This document shows, piece after piece, positions 47,246-58,687 of a stretch of DNA of 64,000 nt. Every line of letters begins with the position of its first letter. Within the stretch, counting starts at the first letter, position 1. Both the position numbers and the translations under genes were made by a program. The notes under the pieces are model-generated. The model had not been told where the DNA came from. It saw only the letters and a program-made list of their open reading frames with translations, and did no database searches. The DNA is from Mytilisepta virgata (taxonomy: Eukaryota > Mollusca > Bivalvia > Mytilida > Mytilidae), in NCBI GenBank assembly GCA_028015205.1, contig CM051511.1, forward strand, positions 33,844,001-33,908,000, read 5' to 3'.

Positions 47246-47786
47246 ATAAGTAAAGTCAAGAAATACCAAAGGGATATTCGAAGGAGAGAAAAATCGTAAC
47301 AACTGACAAACTCCGGAGAACAACGTAGACAAGACCAAAACAATACATGCACTACAATTAAAAACTAAAAACATATGAACCCATGACCCCACCAGAAAAC
47401 CGGGGGTAGACTCAGGTGCTCCGGAAGAGTAATCAGTCTCTGCTTTCTGCAGGACACTCGCCATGCTGTCCATGTAAAATCCGATATAAGGAAGGGATAA
47501 TATCAATGGAACAGGTCCATTTTCATTTGGGAAACGTTTTTTTCATACCTGTCAACCAAGTCATGATGACGCCCATAAAACTTTAATAAGGATGACTTCA
47601 GCTTAAGAGCAACGTACCCCTGTCTGGGCAACTTTTCTGTCAGAAGCCGGGCTCTGTCCAGGAAGTCAATGTATATGTCACAAGCTCTGGAATAACGTAT
47701 GAGTTGTGAAATATATACTCCATACGCCGGCGCTTCTGGAATATTGCCGCTCAAAAATGGGAAGTTGACGATTGGAACGTACCAAT
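47246..47786 (-). pseudogene. 5'-truncated Penelope-like reverse transcriptase with 3' UTR (subfamily A)
   Basis: On the minus strand, homology starts at PIVNFPFLSGN (47786) and the frame stays open through PAYGVYISQLIRYSRAC, RARLLTEKLPRQGYVA and KFYGRHHDLVDRYEK to TGA at 47503-47505. The upstream 20 residues of the same open frame are host sequence, not element. The 3' UTR includes the stem-loop region (ACCCC-CGGTTTTCTGG-TGGGG) and the full family 3' end. Only the RT thumb is left; there is no catalytic motif and no C-terminal endonuclease. Confidence 0.8.
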
Positions 47787-48229
47787 AATTTAAGTACTGA
47801 TAAATATTATTCAAATATGTGTTACATGCATTTTGTGATTTTTCCAATAAAAACAGTGTTTAGTAAGAGAAATTGTTTTATACAGGGAATGAACTCTGCT
47901 TTTACAGGTTATATGGAAAAAATCAAAGTTTATAGACAGATTTGATTTATTTCGTTATTTCTAAAACAGGTATGCAAATAATATTTTTTTGTTAATATCA
48001 GCTTGTTCCTTCTGCGTGTTTCGGCCTGTATTCATAAGGTCCTAAATCTATTCAAATCGTGGGTAAGGGTGTATAATACGATACTATTTTTCTAAGCTAT
48101 ATCAATTAATTACTGTTTTTCTGACAGCATATGTGGTAAATATCAAAACCAATCTGATACATGAACTATCATTATGGGTTCATTATCTAATCGCATTTTA
48201 CATGAGGTTTTCATAAAGGTGGATGGAAA
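47787..48229. other. AT-rich non-coding stretch
   Basis: Nothing recognised. Confidence 0.35.
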
Positions 48230-50640
48230 TATAAAAGAATTACACAGATATATATTTGTAAATTTCTTAATAAAAATGAAGATTCCATAAACACCATAAG
48301 TCTTCATGGCAAAGGTAAAAAAGTAATAGATGAGGTAAAACGATTGACGAAGAATTCCAATAAAACTAAATTGGAAAATTTCTACCGACAAAACTTTGAA
48401 CTTCCAAAGCAAAATTTAAAAAGAAAATCAAACTAAATATTAGAAGACATTTCTAAACCAAAACTTCAAAAGAAGAATGTGTGCTGCGATTCATGTAGTG
48501 GAACTATAATTCACTTATCTAATAAGATTAAACAATTGAAAGATAAAATTAGACATATAAACGTTTCAGAATTAAACCTGCAAATCAAACATGTGAAAGA
48601 CTTAATATTGTATAAATCGAAAAATATTTTAAAGAATAAAAATCCTGCAAAACCATCAACTGTAGATAAAAGCACTCAGTGCAAATCAATCAAACAACAT
48701 ATAGCTCCACTGGTAAAATAGGTTCTATCTCTGGCTGATATCAGCATCTCGACCGATGATCTCCCAAGCAAGTCAACAGCTGCTAAGTTATCTGAACTAG
48801 GCATTGTTGCAAGAAACCAGTTAAAGGAAGAGCTTGCCCCTTTAACCAACATTACATTGCAACGGGACGAACAACAAAAAAGGGTAGAAATGTTGTTGGT
48901 TTAGAAATATCAACCGATGAAACAATATTAACTGCTGGCCTAAGAGAGGTGGAAAATGGAAAAGCAATTACCTATGTTGAACATACAAAATAAATTATTA
49001 GAGATATAGAAGATACAACAGAAACATATGATACAATTTTGCCTAAAGTATCATCATTTATGACAGACCGTAGTGCTACAGAGCAAAAAGCAAACGTTTT
49101 AATTTCTGATGATGTAAATAAACACCAAGATATCACAACTCGTTATTTCAAATGTGCTGTATATCCGTTATTGCAACAGTGATGTTTGAACCAAACAAAT
49201 AAATCAAATAGAAAAGGGTTTTAATATTAAAGTTGTCAGCAACATCATTTCTATTGAAATGTATTTCAAAATTATTTTTTAAAGATGGCACTGGAGATCC
49301 AGAAAGGGCAACAACATATATTAAAAGTTTAAATATTACTAGAATACCTATTATGAAATTACGTGGAAATCGAGTTAACTTTTGATTCTATAATGCAGCT
49401 GGCACTTATTTTTTACATAAGCATCGCATTACATATTTGAAAACATCAAAATAAACATTAAATGTTATTTAGGATTACATTGTATATTGAAAGCACTTAG
49501 ATTAATATGTAAGTTTTTACGAACCACACTGGTAAAAAGCAGGCGATGAGGTTAAAACAGCATTAGGGATGGGTAGTATTTACAACAGACTTGTTGAATT
49601 TTTAACTATTTGTATTGATGATTATTGAAAATCGTATTAAATTGTTTATTGGACCAGATTTACCTGAAGATGACATATTTTCTTCATTATTAAACCCATG
49701 TAATTCAGATTCTTTTACTAAGGACATCATTGTTAAATTTTTCACAGAATTGAAACTTAAATGTGTACTTCTATTTAAAGATTTTATGCCTACTGGTAAA
49801 TATTACAACCTAACTGAGGAAGTTTTTGCAAACTTGTCAATCCTGTCCATCTCATAACATTTCTGTAGAACGTCTAATGGCTAAATTAGACAACAGATTA
49901 ATCAATGCTCCAACATACAGTACAAATTCAATGGAGAGTGTAATCATGTTTAAGAATAATAATACCGAAGAATGGCTTTCTAATATATCTGATAGCGAAT
50001 CAACTGTAATAATTTCTAATGCTAGCAGGCACAATTCTAAATTCAGTTCTTAAATAAAATCAAGAAAGAAAGAGCTATTCAATAAGAATCTGGAAACAAT
50101 AAGACAGAGACAAATAAATGTGTCAAACAGGCAAGTTAAGCAGAATGGGGAGACGAAGAAAGCACTTGATATTTTTGCAACTAACGCAATTTGGAATACT
50201 GAAATTAAATTAAGTAAAGAATTAGAAAAAAATTATAAAAAAGGACAAAATTTCAGCACTTAAAGGGCAAATAACTATGTGTAAAACAATATTTCCAGTG
50301 GATTCCGATCAGAAACATCTGTTACAATTTAGTAGTCGGGGAAAACAATTTGATGTCATCAAATTAAGCAAAAATTTACTTGAATTCATTAAAAATAAGC
50401 ATGATATCCAGACACCATCAGCTCAGCCTAACAAAAATAAGGAAGATATTTTTTTTAAAAGCCGGATTTACTAGTTGGCAAAACATTCAAACATATCTGG
50501 ACAGACGATGGAAAAGATGGAGAGTGGAATGGAACAATTCATTCATATAATGCAGGCATTTTTTAGGTTATATACATAATAAATTTAATGACAGTTCATT
50601 TTTGGATGACTAATAATTATGTTAAAACTAAGATATTTCA
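48230..50640 (+). pseudogene. broken transposase-like gene of an uncharacterised metazoan family
   Basis: Several frames, interrupted by stops (for example near 48435, 48719, 48991) and shifts (near 48880 and 49160), read in family order: a cysteine and coiled-coil start (CCDSCSGTIIHLSNKIKQL), STDDLPSKSTAAKLSELGIV, NITLQRD then VVGLEISTDETILTAGLREV, a MTDRSATEQK block, GKYYNLTEEVF, a C-terminal SVERLMAKLDNRLINAPT and FKNNNTEEWLSN, and finally LVGKTFKHIWTDDGKDGEW (about 50470), resembling the small chromatin-reader-like end of this family. I know the family as recurrent, uncharacterised, transposon-like proteins of cnidarians, molluscs and fish; the two conserved Asp blocks suggest a DDE-type catalytic fold. 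There are no introns. It is dead here. Confidence 0.6.
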
Positions 50641-51339
50641 CAACGTATTCTCTGAATCATTTCTCATCGGAAACCTTTTCAACTATTACTTTGACCTATT
50701 TAACTAACCTGCCCTACTGTTGTCTACTGTTGTTCACAATCTAACCATTTAACTATGTCTCTATTAAATGAAAGTTAAACCCGTGTCACACATTTAACTC
50801 AATCAAAGATGCATTTTAAGGACTGAATAATCTGTTTTTCCCCAAAATATTCATTTAACCTAAACTATCCGTGCTAAACCAAGTTTACCGAATCTGCATG
50901 CTCATAATATTAACAATTACTGAGTGTTATCAACAGTGTATTAGTGGTCACAATTTATTGGTTGCATGTAGTTTTTTTTGGTATGTTTTACTGCACTAGA
51001 ATTATATATCTATATGTGTAAATAGTAAATTTAATTATACACATGTTTGATGTGGAAAGGGGATAATGGTAATACAAGTGATTGATTGGTTGATTGAATG
51101 AACTTATATACCGACAGTGGGGATCAGTTTTGTGATGCAGGAAGTCGGAGTGCCCGGAATAAAACCATAAATACTATACTAACATATGTGGAAGTAAAAC
51201 AAAATTTTACCACTAATTTCCATCATGCTTATACTTGTATGATATCATAAATATTATGAATATATCAGAAATAACATTGCAAATAACACCATTTTACATT
51301 ATTAGAACATATTGCTGAAATCATTATTTTATTTTTTAG
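50641..51339. other. AT-rich non-coding stretch
   Basis: Nothing recognised. Confidence 0.35.
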
Positions 51340-51444
51340 GTACAATACATTGACAAAGAAGGCAATATTGACCAGTCAGACTTGTATGAGCTAACAACTT
51401 AAGAAATCCGAACTGATCTTACTACTGTTTTTTGGTTTTTGAAG
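51340..51444 (+). CDS. possible exon with an in-frame stop, unknown gene
   Basis: Acceptor TATTTTTTAG and donor GTATGT flank a 105-base segment reading VQYIDKEGNIDQSDLYELTT, a TAA, then EIRTDLTTVFWFLK in the same frame. The good splice sites and acidic coding-like text suggest a real or recently dead exon; the TAA argues for a pseudogene or a terminal exon ending there. Confidence 0.3.
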
Positions 51445-51616
51445 GTATGTTATAAATTTATATACCATGATTAAATTTCTGGTACTAAATGATATGATAT
51501 GGTATAGTCATGTAAATAATAATGTTTGTACTGTTGTACCAAAGATGTATATTATTATTGTTGTACTCATATAAGAATAGCGGGGACCACTAACAAAATA
51601 ATGATAATATAAAATA

Positions 51617-51659
51617 TGGATGCCACAGCCGTACATAGTTTAACATAGGACCCTATGAG
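51617..51659 (+). repeat. 165-base unit fragment left of a retroelement insertion
   Basis: GGATGCCACAGCCGTACATA to GACCCTATGAGA is a piece of a 165-base unit; its continuation is found at 52534, on the other side of the RT fragment. Confidence 0.75.
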
Positions 51660-52533
51660 AGAAAAAAAAAAGGACAAATATACCTAAGGAGCAATCAAAA
51701 AAACGTAATCCATTGGACAGACAAACCCGGGAAGACAAACGAACAACCACAAGCACAACAAATAAACACAGAAAACTAAAAACAATGAACAACACGAACT
51801 CCTATAAAAACCAGGAGTGAACCCAGGTGCTCCGGAAGGGTAAGCAGTTCCTGCTCCGTATACGGCACCCGTCGTGAAGTTCAACAAGGTCAATCCGGTG
51901 GAAGTCACAAATCGTAGGGGTCACATGAAAGATTACGACAGTGGGAACAGGTCCAACATCATCTTAGATATTGGAACACTGTAATGGTCAATCAATTCAT
52001 GATGACGACCGTAAAATTTCTTAAGTGATGACATCAACTTATCCCTGATAAAACCCTGGTTAAGAAGCTTTTGTGACAGCAGTAATCCTCTTTGTCGAAA
52101 GTCAGGGTAACTCACGCATGCCCTTGAAAATCGGATAAGCTGAGAAACGTAGACGCCATATGCAGGCGATGCTGGTATATTGCTACTCAAGAAGGGAAAA
52201 TTAACAATAGGAAAGTTGAAGTCATCACGTTTGTCATAAAGTTTTGTCTTCAAACGTCCTTCATAGTCTATTTCAAGAAATAAATCCAAATATGAAGCGG
52301 ACTTTGGTGTATCTGTAGTATCCTTAATTTCAAGCTCACTGGGGTAGATAAGATGTAGAAAGTCTTGGAATTTGTCGTTATTTAACGACAACACATCATC
52401 TATATAACGAAAAGTGAAATTAAAGGATTGGGCTAGTTTCTTTTTGTTTTCATGTAGTAACCCTTGAATGAAGTCCGCTTCATATGAGTACAGAAACAGA
52501 TCGGCGAGGAGAGGAGCACAGTTGGTTCCCATT
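51660..52533 (-). pseudogene. 5'-truncated Penelope-like reverse transcriptase (subfamily B), longest copy
   Basis: The frame 52532-51933 is open for 199 codons. It starts at MGTNCAPLLADLFLYSYE (RT block 4 region), then FTFRYIDDVLSLNN with the catalytic YIDD at about residues 43-46, ASYLDLFLEID, NFPIVNFPFLSSNI, PAYGVYVSQLIRFSRAC and KFYGRHHELIDHY, ending DLFPLS. Fingers and the N-terminus are missing. No GIY-YIG follows, as would fit Penelope-like elements with an N-terminal or no endonuclease. The 3' UTR has a perfect stem-loop (ACTCCT/AGGAGT; plus strand 51798-51818) and a pyrimidine-rich 3' end. The open frame suggests a rather young insertion. It sits inside a 165-base unit. Confidence 0.8.
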
Positions 52534-53910
52534 GGAATTAAAAAATCTTCTTGTCTGAAATACTGAGCCAGTTGGAACCAAACTTAACAGCAATGGTCCT
52601 TAGATAGTCCTCATTCAGAATTGTGTCCGATGACTGGGACGATCGACCAAGATGGTCTCCACAGCCGAACTTAGTTTAAGATAGGACCCTTTGGGAAATT
52701 CATTTAAAACTCTTCTTGTCTGAAACAACTGGGACAATGGAAACAAGATTTGATAGCAATGGTCATTAGATGGTCCCCTTTCTGAATTGTATTCGATGAC
52801 CTGGATTGTCAATCAAGATGGCTGCCACAGCCGTACGAAGTATAAGGTAGCACCCTATGGCAAAAATTCATTTAAAAAAATCTTGTCTGAAACTACAGAG
52901 CCAATTGGAACCAAATTGGCAGCATAGGTCCTTATATGTTCCCCTGTCAGAATTGTGTCCGATGATCCGGACTATCAACAAAGATGGCCGCCACAGCCGA
53001 ACTTAGGTTAACATAGGACTCAAAGTGAAATTCGTTTAAAAATCTTCTTGTCTGAAACTACTGAGCCAATTGGAATCGAACGTAACAGCAATGGTTCTAA
53101 AATGGTCCTCTTTCAGAATTGTGTCCAATGACCCGGACGATCAACCAAGATAGCCCCACAGCCAAACTTTGTTTAACATTGGGCCCAATAGGAAATTAAT
53201 TTAAAAATATTTCTGTTTGAAACAACTGAGCCAGTTGGAACCAGACTTGACAGCAATGGTCCTTAGATGGTCCTGTTTCAGAATTGTGTCTAATGACAAT
53301 TCATTAAAAAAATCTTCTTGTCTGAAACTATTGAGCCAATTGTAACCAGACTTGACAGTAATGATCCTTAGATGGACCTCTGTCAGAAATGCGTCAACCA
53401 AGATGGCCGCCACAGCCGAACTTAGTTTGACAAAGGACCCTGTGGGAAATTCCTTTACACAATTTTTTGTCTGAAACAACTGACCAAATTGGAACAAGAC
53501 TTGGTAGCAATGGTCATAAGATGGTCCTCTTTCAGAAGTGTGTCCGGCGACCTGGACTGTCAACGAAGATGGTCACCACAGCCGAACATAGTTTAACATT
53601 GGACATTAGGGAAAACTTTTTGTCTAAAACTACTGAGTCAATTGGAACCAAACTTAGCAGCAATGGTCCTTTTTCAGAATTGTACCGGTGACCTTGCTTG
53701 TCAATTAACATGGCTACCAAAGCTGAACTTAGATTAACATAGGACCCTATAGGAAAATTTAATTTGCAGATCGTCATACCTTAAACATGGCCATTTGAAA
53801 CCAGAGTAATGGCAGCAATGGTCCTCTTTAAGAATTGTATTTAATAACCTTGAATATCAACAAAGATGGCCACAACAGCCTAACTTTGTTTGTACTTATG
53901 GGAAAACTGT
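52534..53910 (+). repeat. 165-base satellite-like array, about eight units
   Basis: Anchors (GATGGCCGCCACAGCC and variants) lie at 52652, 52818, 52983, 53150, 53404, 53569, 53708 and 53866. The first unit is completed by the fragment at 51617-51659 across the retroelement. The hairpin head is not present here. Confidence 0.85.
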
Positions 53911-53929
53911 ACAGTTGTCTAGTAATTAT

Positions 53930-54690
53930 ACAGCGACTGTCTCCGTCCGTCCGTTACAATTTCTTGTGACATCAACTCCTCCTTCACTCTTGGGTTTACG
54001 AAATGCATTTCTAAATAGAATGGTTGCGTACTACCTGTAGATGCCAAAGTGGTTTTAGAATTTTTATTTTGTAAACAAGGGGCACACAGGGGTCGAACAT
54101 CGGAATTTTTCAATTCAAGCTTTTGAAATAAAATCATTTTGATACGGTAGTGTCATGCGCCATATATAGATGCGCAATAAGGTTTTAGAATTTTAATTTT
54201 CTAAAACTGGGGACCACAGAGGTCGAATTTCAACAAAAATGTCAATTTAAGCTATTGGCGTAAACTCCTCTTTCATTTTTCAATTTATGAATTTTATTTT
54301 TATACAGTAATGACATGCGCCATATGTAGATATGCAACAAGGTTTTAGAATTTTAATTTTAAAAGATTGGGGCCCACATCGGTCGGATTTCAAAAATTGT
54401 CAAATTTAAGTTTGTGACATAAACTTGTCCTTCATTTTCCAATGTGTACATTTTTTTCTAAACAGTATTGTCATGCATATTATGCAGCTTTTCAATACGT
54501 TTTTCAAAATTTAGATTTTCAAAATTTGGAACCAATAAGGGTGAATTTAAAAACATGATGAATTTAAGCTTGTTACCTAGGATCATTGCATAAAATCTTT
54601 AAATGGCATAAGGTTTTCGGTTTTTACATCTGGGCAAGTGTCCCATCAAATTACAGGGAAGCAGGGATAACTATCGATTCCGAAAGTCAA
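53930..54690 (+). repeat. 146/158-base repeat array (10.8 kb family)
   Basis: Units near 54145, 54303 and 54462 (spacings 158 and 159) hold GTCATGCGCCATATATAGA, GCAATAAGGTTTTAGAATTT and GGTCGAATTTCAACAA. It ends GCAGGGATAACTATCGATTC near 54661, the same end motif as at 10.93 kb. A CGTCCGTCCG tract lies at 53944. Confidence 0.7.
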
Positions 54691-54773
54691 GCGTTCTAGT
54701 TATTATTAATTTTTTTTGGCAATGACAAACACAAAACTATATTAAAGACTAAAGTATTTTATTTCATGCTTTT

Positions 54774-55312
54774 CTAGAAGGTAAGATATTCGCAATATTC
54801 TTCCTGAAATATGTAGCATCGTAAATTAGCAAACATGAAAAATCCCTTAAGTGACCAATGTGCCCCACTTTCCTCTGGTTCATATGGCTCATCTCCCCAT
54901 AACCATGTGCCCACCCTGTACGCAAGTCGCCAAGGTCCGAACAAGAAGTGAACCAAATCTTGATCCTCATAAGTTGCATATGCAGATGCTAAGTGATTGT
55001 CAACAATAAGATTTCCCGATTCCGTCAATGGTGCATACATACCAGTCTTTATTTTCACATCACATCACATCACAAAAATTAAATGCTCAAGACTAATGTC
55101 GATGCGATGTCCAGTTTCGGTATAGATAAGTCGGTATTTTAATTTCCTCTGCTTGTCGTTATGCATCAAGAGAATGACTTTAGTTTTAATCAGATTGCCA
55201 TTTTTACCAACAGCAAGAACCTCGTCTCCGACTCTTAGATTCTGCATCTGTTTGGAAGTGTTATTGATTCCCACTACTACGGAATTTGGTGGAAAACATC
55301 CTCCTTGGGCGG
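54774..55312 (-). CDS. Terminal exon with a shortened Hint (hedgehog/intein) domain and an in-frame TGA
   Basis: The acceptor ATATTTTGTTTAG is followed by CC (phase 1), then AAQGGCFPPNSVVVGINNTS: the Hint start with catalytic Cys1. MQNLRVGDEVLAV and TGHRIDISLEHLIFV follow (block B His present; Ser in place of the usual Thr of T-x-x-H). A TGA at 55065-55067 comes next, then, in the same frame, DVKIKTGMYAPLTESGNLIV and DNHLASAYATYEDQD (the Hint C-terminal block), GDEPYEPEES and TAG at 54774. About 40-50 residues normally found between the two halves are missing; the junction is a (TGATG)n pentanucleotide repeat, pointing to a deletion or slippage. Hint domains self-splice or self-cleave precursors; this copy probably cannot. 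AATAAA lies at 54763-54758. It follows the exon at 60128-60343 by a phase 1 intron. Confidence 0.75.
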
Positions 55313-55673
55313 CTAAACAAAATATAAATATGATATAATGAAACTGGCTATGATACAAATTAACTGCTGTCCAGAAGACTCCAGAGATAGGATGTATTGT
55401 AATTTGAGTACGTAATTTGAATTGTTTTATCACTTAGCTGACAGATAAAATTAGCACAATCGTAACTAGAACAATTGAATTTGCCTCATTTCGTTCAATC
55501 GAGTTTTATAAATTAGAAAAAAAAATCTGTAATATTCAGTGTAAAAGGGAAATAAATCTTCTCCCCAATTTTCTCACATATGGTATTACAACTAAGGGTT
55601 GCACCAAATATGAACAAAGTGAATATGAACATATTTGAAAGAACATGTTTTACAGATTTTCGGATAGAATTAA
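55313..55673. other. intron of the Hint gene, 3' part
   Basis: AT-rich, nothing else recognised. Confidence 0.4.
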
Positions 55674-55850
55674 GTAAAGTCAAGAAATACCAATTAAAAA
55701 CTAAAAACATATGAACAACATGGACCCCACCAAAACAATAGAACAGGTCTATTTCATTTGGGAAACGGTTTTTTCATACCTGTCAGCCAAGTCATGATGA
55801 CGTCCATAAAACTTTAATAGGGATGACTCCAAATTAGGAGCAACATACCT
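55674..55850 (-). pseudogene. twice-deleted Penelope-like 3' fragment (subfamily A)
   Basis: Minus strand: TATGTTGCTCCTAATTTGGA to CCGTTTCCCAAATGAAATAG (the ORF end), then a jump to TTTTGGTGGGGTCCATGTTG, then another jump from TTAGTTTTTAATT to GGTATTTCTTGACTTTACTT. Blocks between are absent compared with the 3.1 kb copy. Confidence 0.7.
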
Positions 55851-56849
55851 TAAGATGGTTATTAACAATTGTAAAGTGAATATACATTTCTTTATAAATT
55901 TCTCCATGCTAAATCTTATTTAAAATATTAAAATATAATGTTTACAAACAATGGTAATAAAAAAATATATATCTTGGACGAATTAAAATGATTAACAATT
56001 GTTTATTCTGCCAATAAGTGTTTACAATATGATTAAAATCTATTACACGAATCAAGATTTATAGACTGTACACCAAAAATAAAAATATAAATAAATACGA
56101 ATGTTTCAAGAATAAAGTTTGAAATGTTTCATCTAAATGGAACTCAGATTTAAACTGTTAAGCTTAGAAGGCATTTTTCCATGTCAGCTTTTAATCTGCT
56201 GTTCTAGTATGCATTTATCAAATTAGTGAACAGTTCATGTCCATAATAATGTAATAGTGAATTGTATGGTTACAATGTATTTTTCTGATTACGCACAGCT
56301 TTTTTTATGTTTTAGCAGAATAAATTATTAAATTATCCATTATCATAAAACCATAATATAGAAAATATCTTGATAGATCTTTTAAATATTGGCAAGAGAA
56401 TGCCGAAACGACAAATCAGAACATGGGCAAGATCGAAATTCATAATCAAACCATGATACAGAAAGATAACAAAAGAAAAACAAAACTTTAATCAGTAAAC
56501 TGATACGAACAAAACAGTATAAATACTAAAACACTTGCACAAAACAGGGAGTGAAAAACCGATCCTTTGATGACATTTGTATCCGGATTGGAACCTTATT
56601 ATTAAATCAAGAGAAATATGGTACGCAGATAAATTACATATTGAAAAGGTAATGTGTTATGAATATTATTTTAGTGAAAAAATTGATCGTAATTCACGTA
56701 CACACCCTGCAATTTAAAAGGTTCGAGTACCATTAAAAAACTCACGATACGATTCGCATCATGGCACTTGCGATCTCAAACCCATATATAACACGATGCA
56801 TTGGTTATTATTCCGTCACCAACGCGGCTCTCAATCCGTCCGTAACACC
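55851..56849. other. AT-rich stretch within the Hint gene intron
   Basis: Nothing recognised. Confidence 0.35.
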
Positions 56850-57082
56850 TTTGTGAACACTCTAGACTCAACATCCTTCAAGGAATTTTGACAAAATTTG
56901 GCACATACCTAGTTCTTATGAATATATAGAAGACTATTGATTTTCAAGGTAATATGTTAAAGGTCAAGGTCACAGTGGAACTTGTAAATTCTTTACACTT
57001 TTGGGAACACTCTAGACTAAACATCCTTATATGGATTTTGACTAAACTTGGTAGATACTTAAATCCAACTATGACCACTTAT
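56850..57082 (+). repeat. dispersed repeat with AACACTCTAGACTCAACATC units, left part
   Basis: Two units (56857 and 57007) hold GAACACTCTAGACTNAACAT and GGATTTTGACNAAA-TTGG, plus TAAAGGTCAAGGTCACAGTG, an ERR/FTZ-F1-type half-site. The family resumes at 58688, beyond the inverted-repeat element. Confidence 0.6.
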
Positions 57083-58687
57083 TTACACTTGGTTGAACGT
57101 GTAAATCACCACAAGAATCGTGTACTGTGCGAAACGTGCGCGTGTTACGTGTGGATCGTGTGCGTGTGGTTTGCGTGTGGTAATAAACGTGCGGTTTGAA
57201 TCGTGTAACGTGTACGAGATTTCATTGGTCGAGACAGATTTTAAAACGTGTTAATTCAAATCAGTGCATATTTCAAACTCAAATTAAAATATGATTGGAA
57301 CGAACTTTCACTTGTGTCAAATATTTGAAAATGTTGATATTAATATTCGAGCACAGCTTCTAATCTTTGGATTTTAATTTTTTTTGACAAAATCATTTAT
57401 TCATTTATATCTGCATAGTAAATTATTACGTATATTATCTGGTTATTATATTCCAAAGACGGTTTATTCGCCGGACGACTACTAGGCTAAAACCACATAT
57501 AATTAGACAAGGGATTAAGAGGTTCAACATGTATGTATTTACCTGTAAATTTACCTGAGATGAGCTTTCTGATTGAAGAAAGGAATACATAAGAAATCTG
57601 ACATAGCTAAATAAAATTGATAAAATTAAGTATACATGAATTTACTGAAAATAAAATAGATCACTAAAAACAATTTATTGACAAAATAAATATTACACTC
57701 AAATGTATACATTTAGAGTTACGTTTTCAGATAACCTTCAATTATATTATAAATATAATTACATGTATGTACAAATGTTTTACATAGAGATTATTAAATA
57801 TTTTTATTCACTTATTGTTAAATAATGTTTTAAATGAATAAATAATAAAAATATATTATATTTATATCAACTATATATTAACAGCTAATATTCTATATTA
57901 TACTTTATATTGTTAATTAATAAATAAAATATTATTACAATTTAACTTATAATTAAACTATTAAACATTGTATATCTGAAGTAGATGTACAGGTAAATAA
58001 TAATTTGTCCCTCAGAGGAACTCTTAATCCCTTGTCTAATTAAACGTTGTTTTAGCCCAGACGTCGTTCGTAGACTACCCCCATGACATGATGTCTTTTG
58101 TTTGAAAGGAGCCATAATTGTGGTGTAATGTTTATTTTGCTGACAACTTTATTATTATCATATCAATTCAGGTTAGTATGCCATAGTTAGTTATAATTAG
58201 ATTAAAATAACATGAAAAGGTTTATAGATTTTAAATAAATTTAAAATATAATTTTACAGTTCTGTTATAAAGTTTAATAAATTTCCCATTAAAAAAAATA
58301 GCATACGCAAATAAATATTTGTATTTAGGAAAAAGTTTAATGTGGTCCGTTTAATTAAACCGGCTTCCTTTTCGTGCTTTTTTCATATTTATTTGTTTCA
58401 AATCAAACGAAATTTTTAAATTTATTTCACTGCTATTCATATCTGACACAAAATTTTTATTAATTCGTTTCGTTATATTCCTTTCGTATCTTACAAACAT
58501 AATTAATAGAAATCGCACAATTGCAAATCGTGTATCGTGTAACGTGGATCGTGTGGTTTGCGTGTAACGTGCGAATCGTGTGCGTGTATCGTGTGAATCG
58601 TGTGCGTGTAACGTGCGAATCGTGTGCGTGTAACGTGTGAATCGTGTGAGTGTGGTTTGGTGCATTACACGCTCAACCATCTGTAAG
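57083..58687. mobile_element. 1.6 kb nested inverted-repeat element with CGTGTGCGTG minisatellite ends
   Basis: The outer ends TTACACTTGGTTGAACGTGT and (reverse complement of the right end) TTACAGATGGTTGAGCGTGT are inverted repeats, extending to AA-CACCA. Just inside lie minisatellites (57100-57210 and 58525-58665) of ~22-base units such as GAATCGTGTGCGTGTAACGT, both in the same direction. An inner inverted repeat (57485-57525 and 58018-58057, GGCTAAAAC...AATTAGACAAGGGATTAAGA) frames a very AT-rich core. No ORF with motifs. It splits the surrounding dispersed repeat, so it inserted into it. Confidence 0.65.

Noticed and set aside
55065..55067. In-frame TGA of the Hint exon as selenocysteine
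   Set aside because: No selenocysteine-insertion hairpin was evident nearby and the TGA is within a TGATG repeat at a deletion point, so slippage or decay is simpler.
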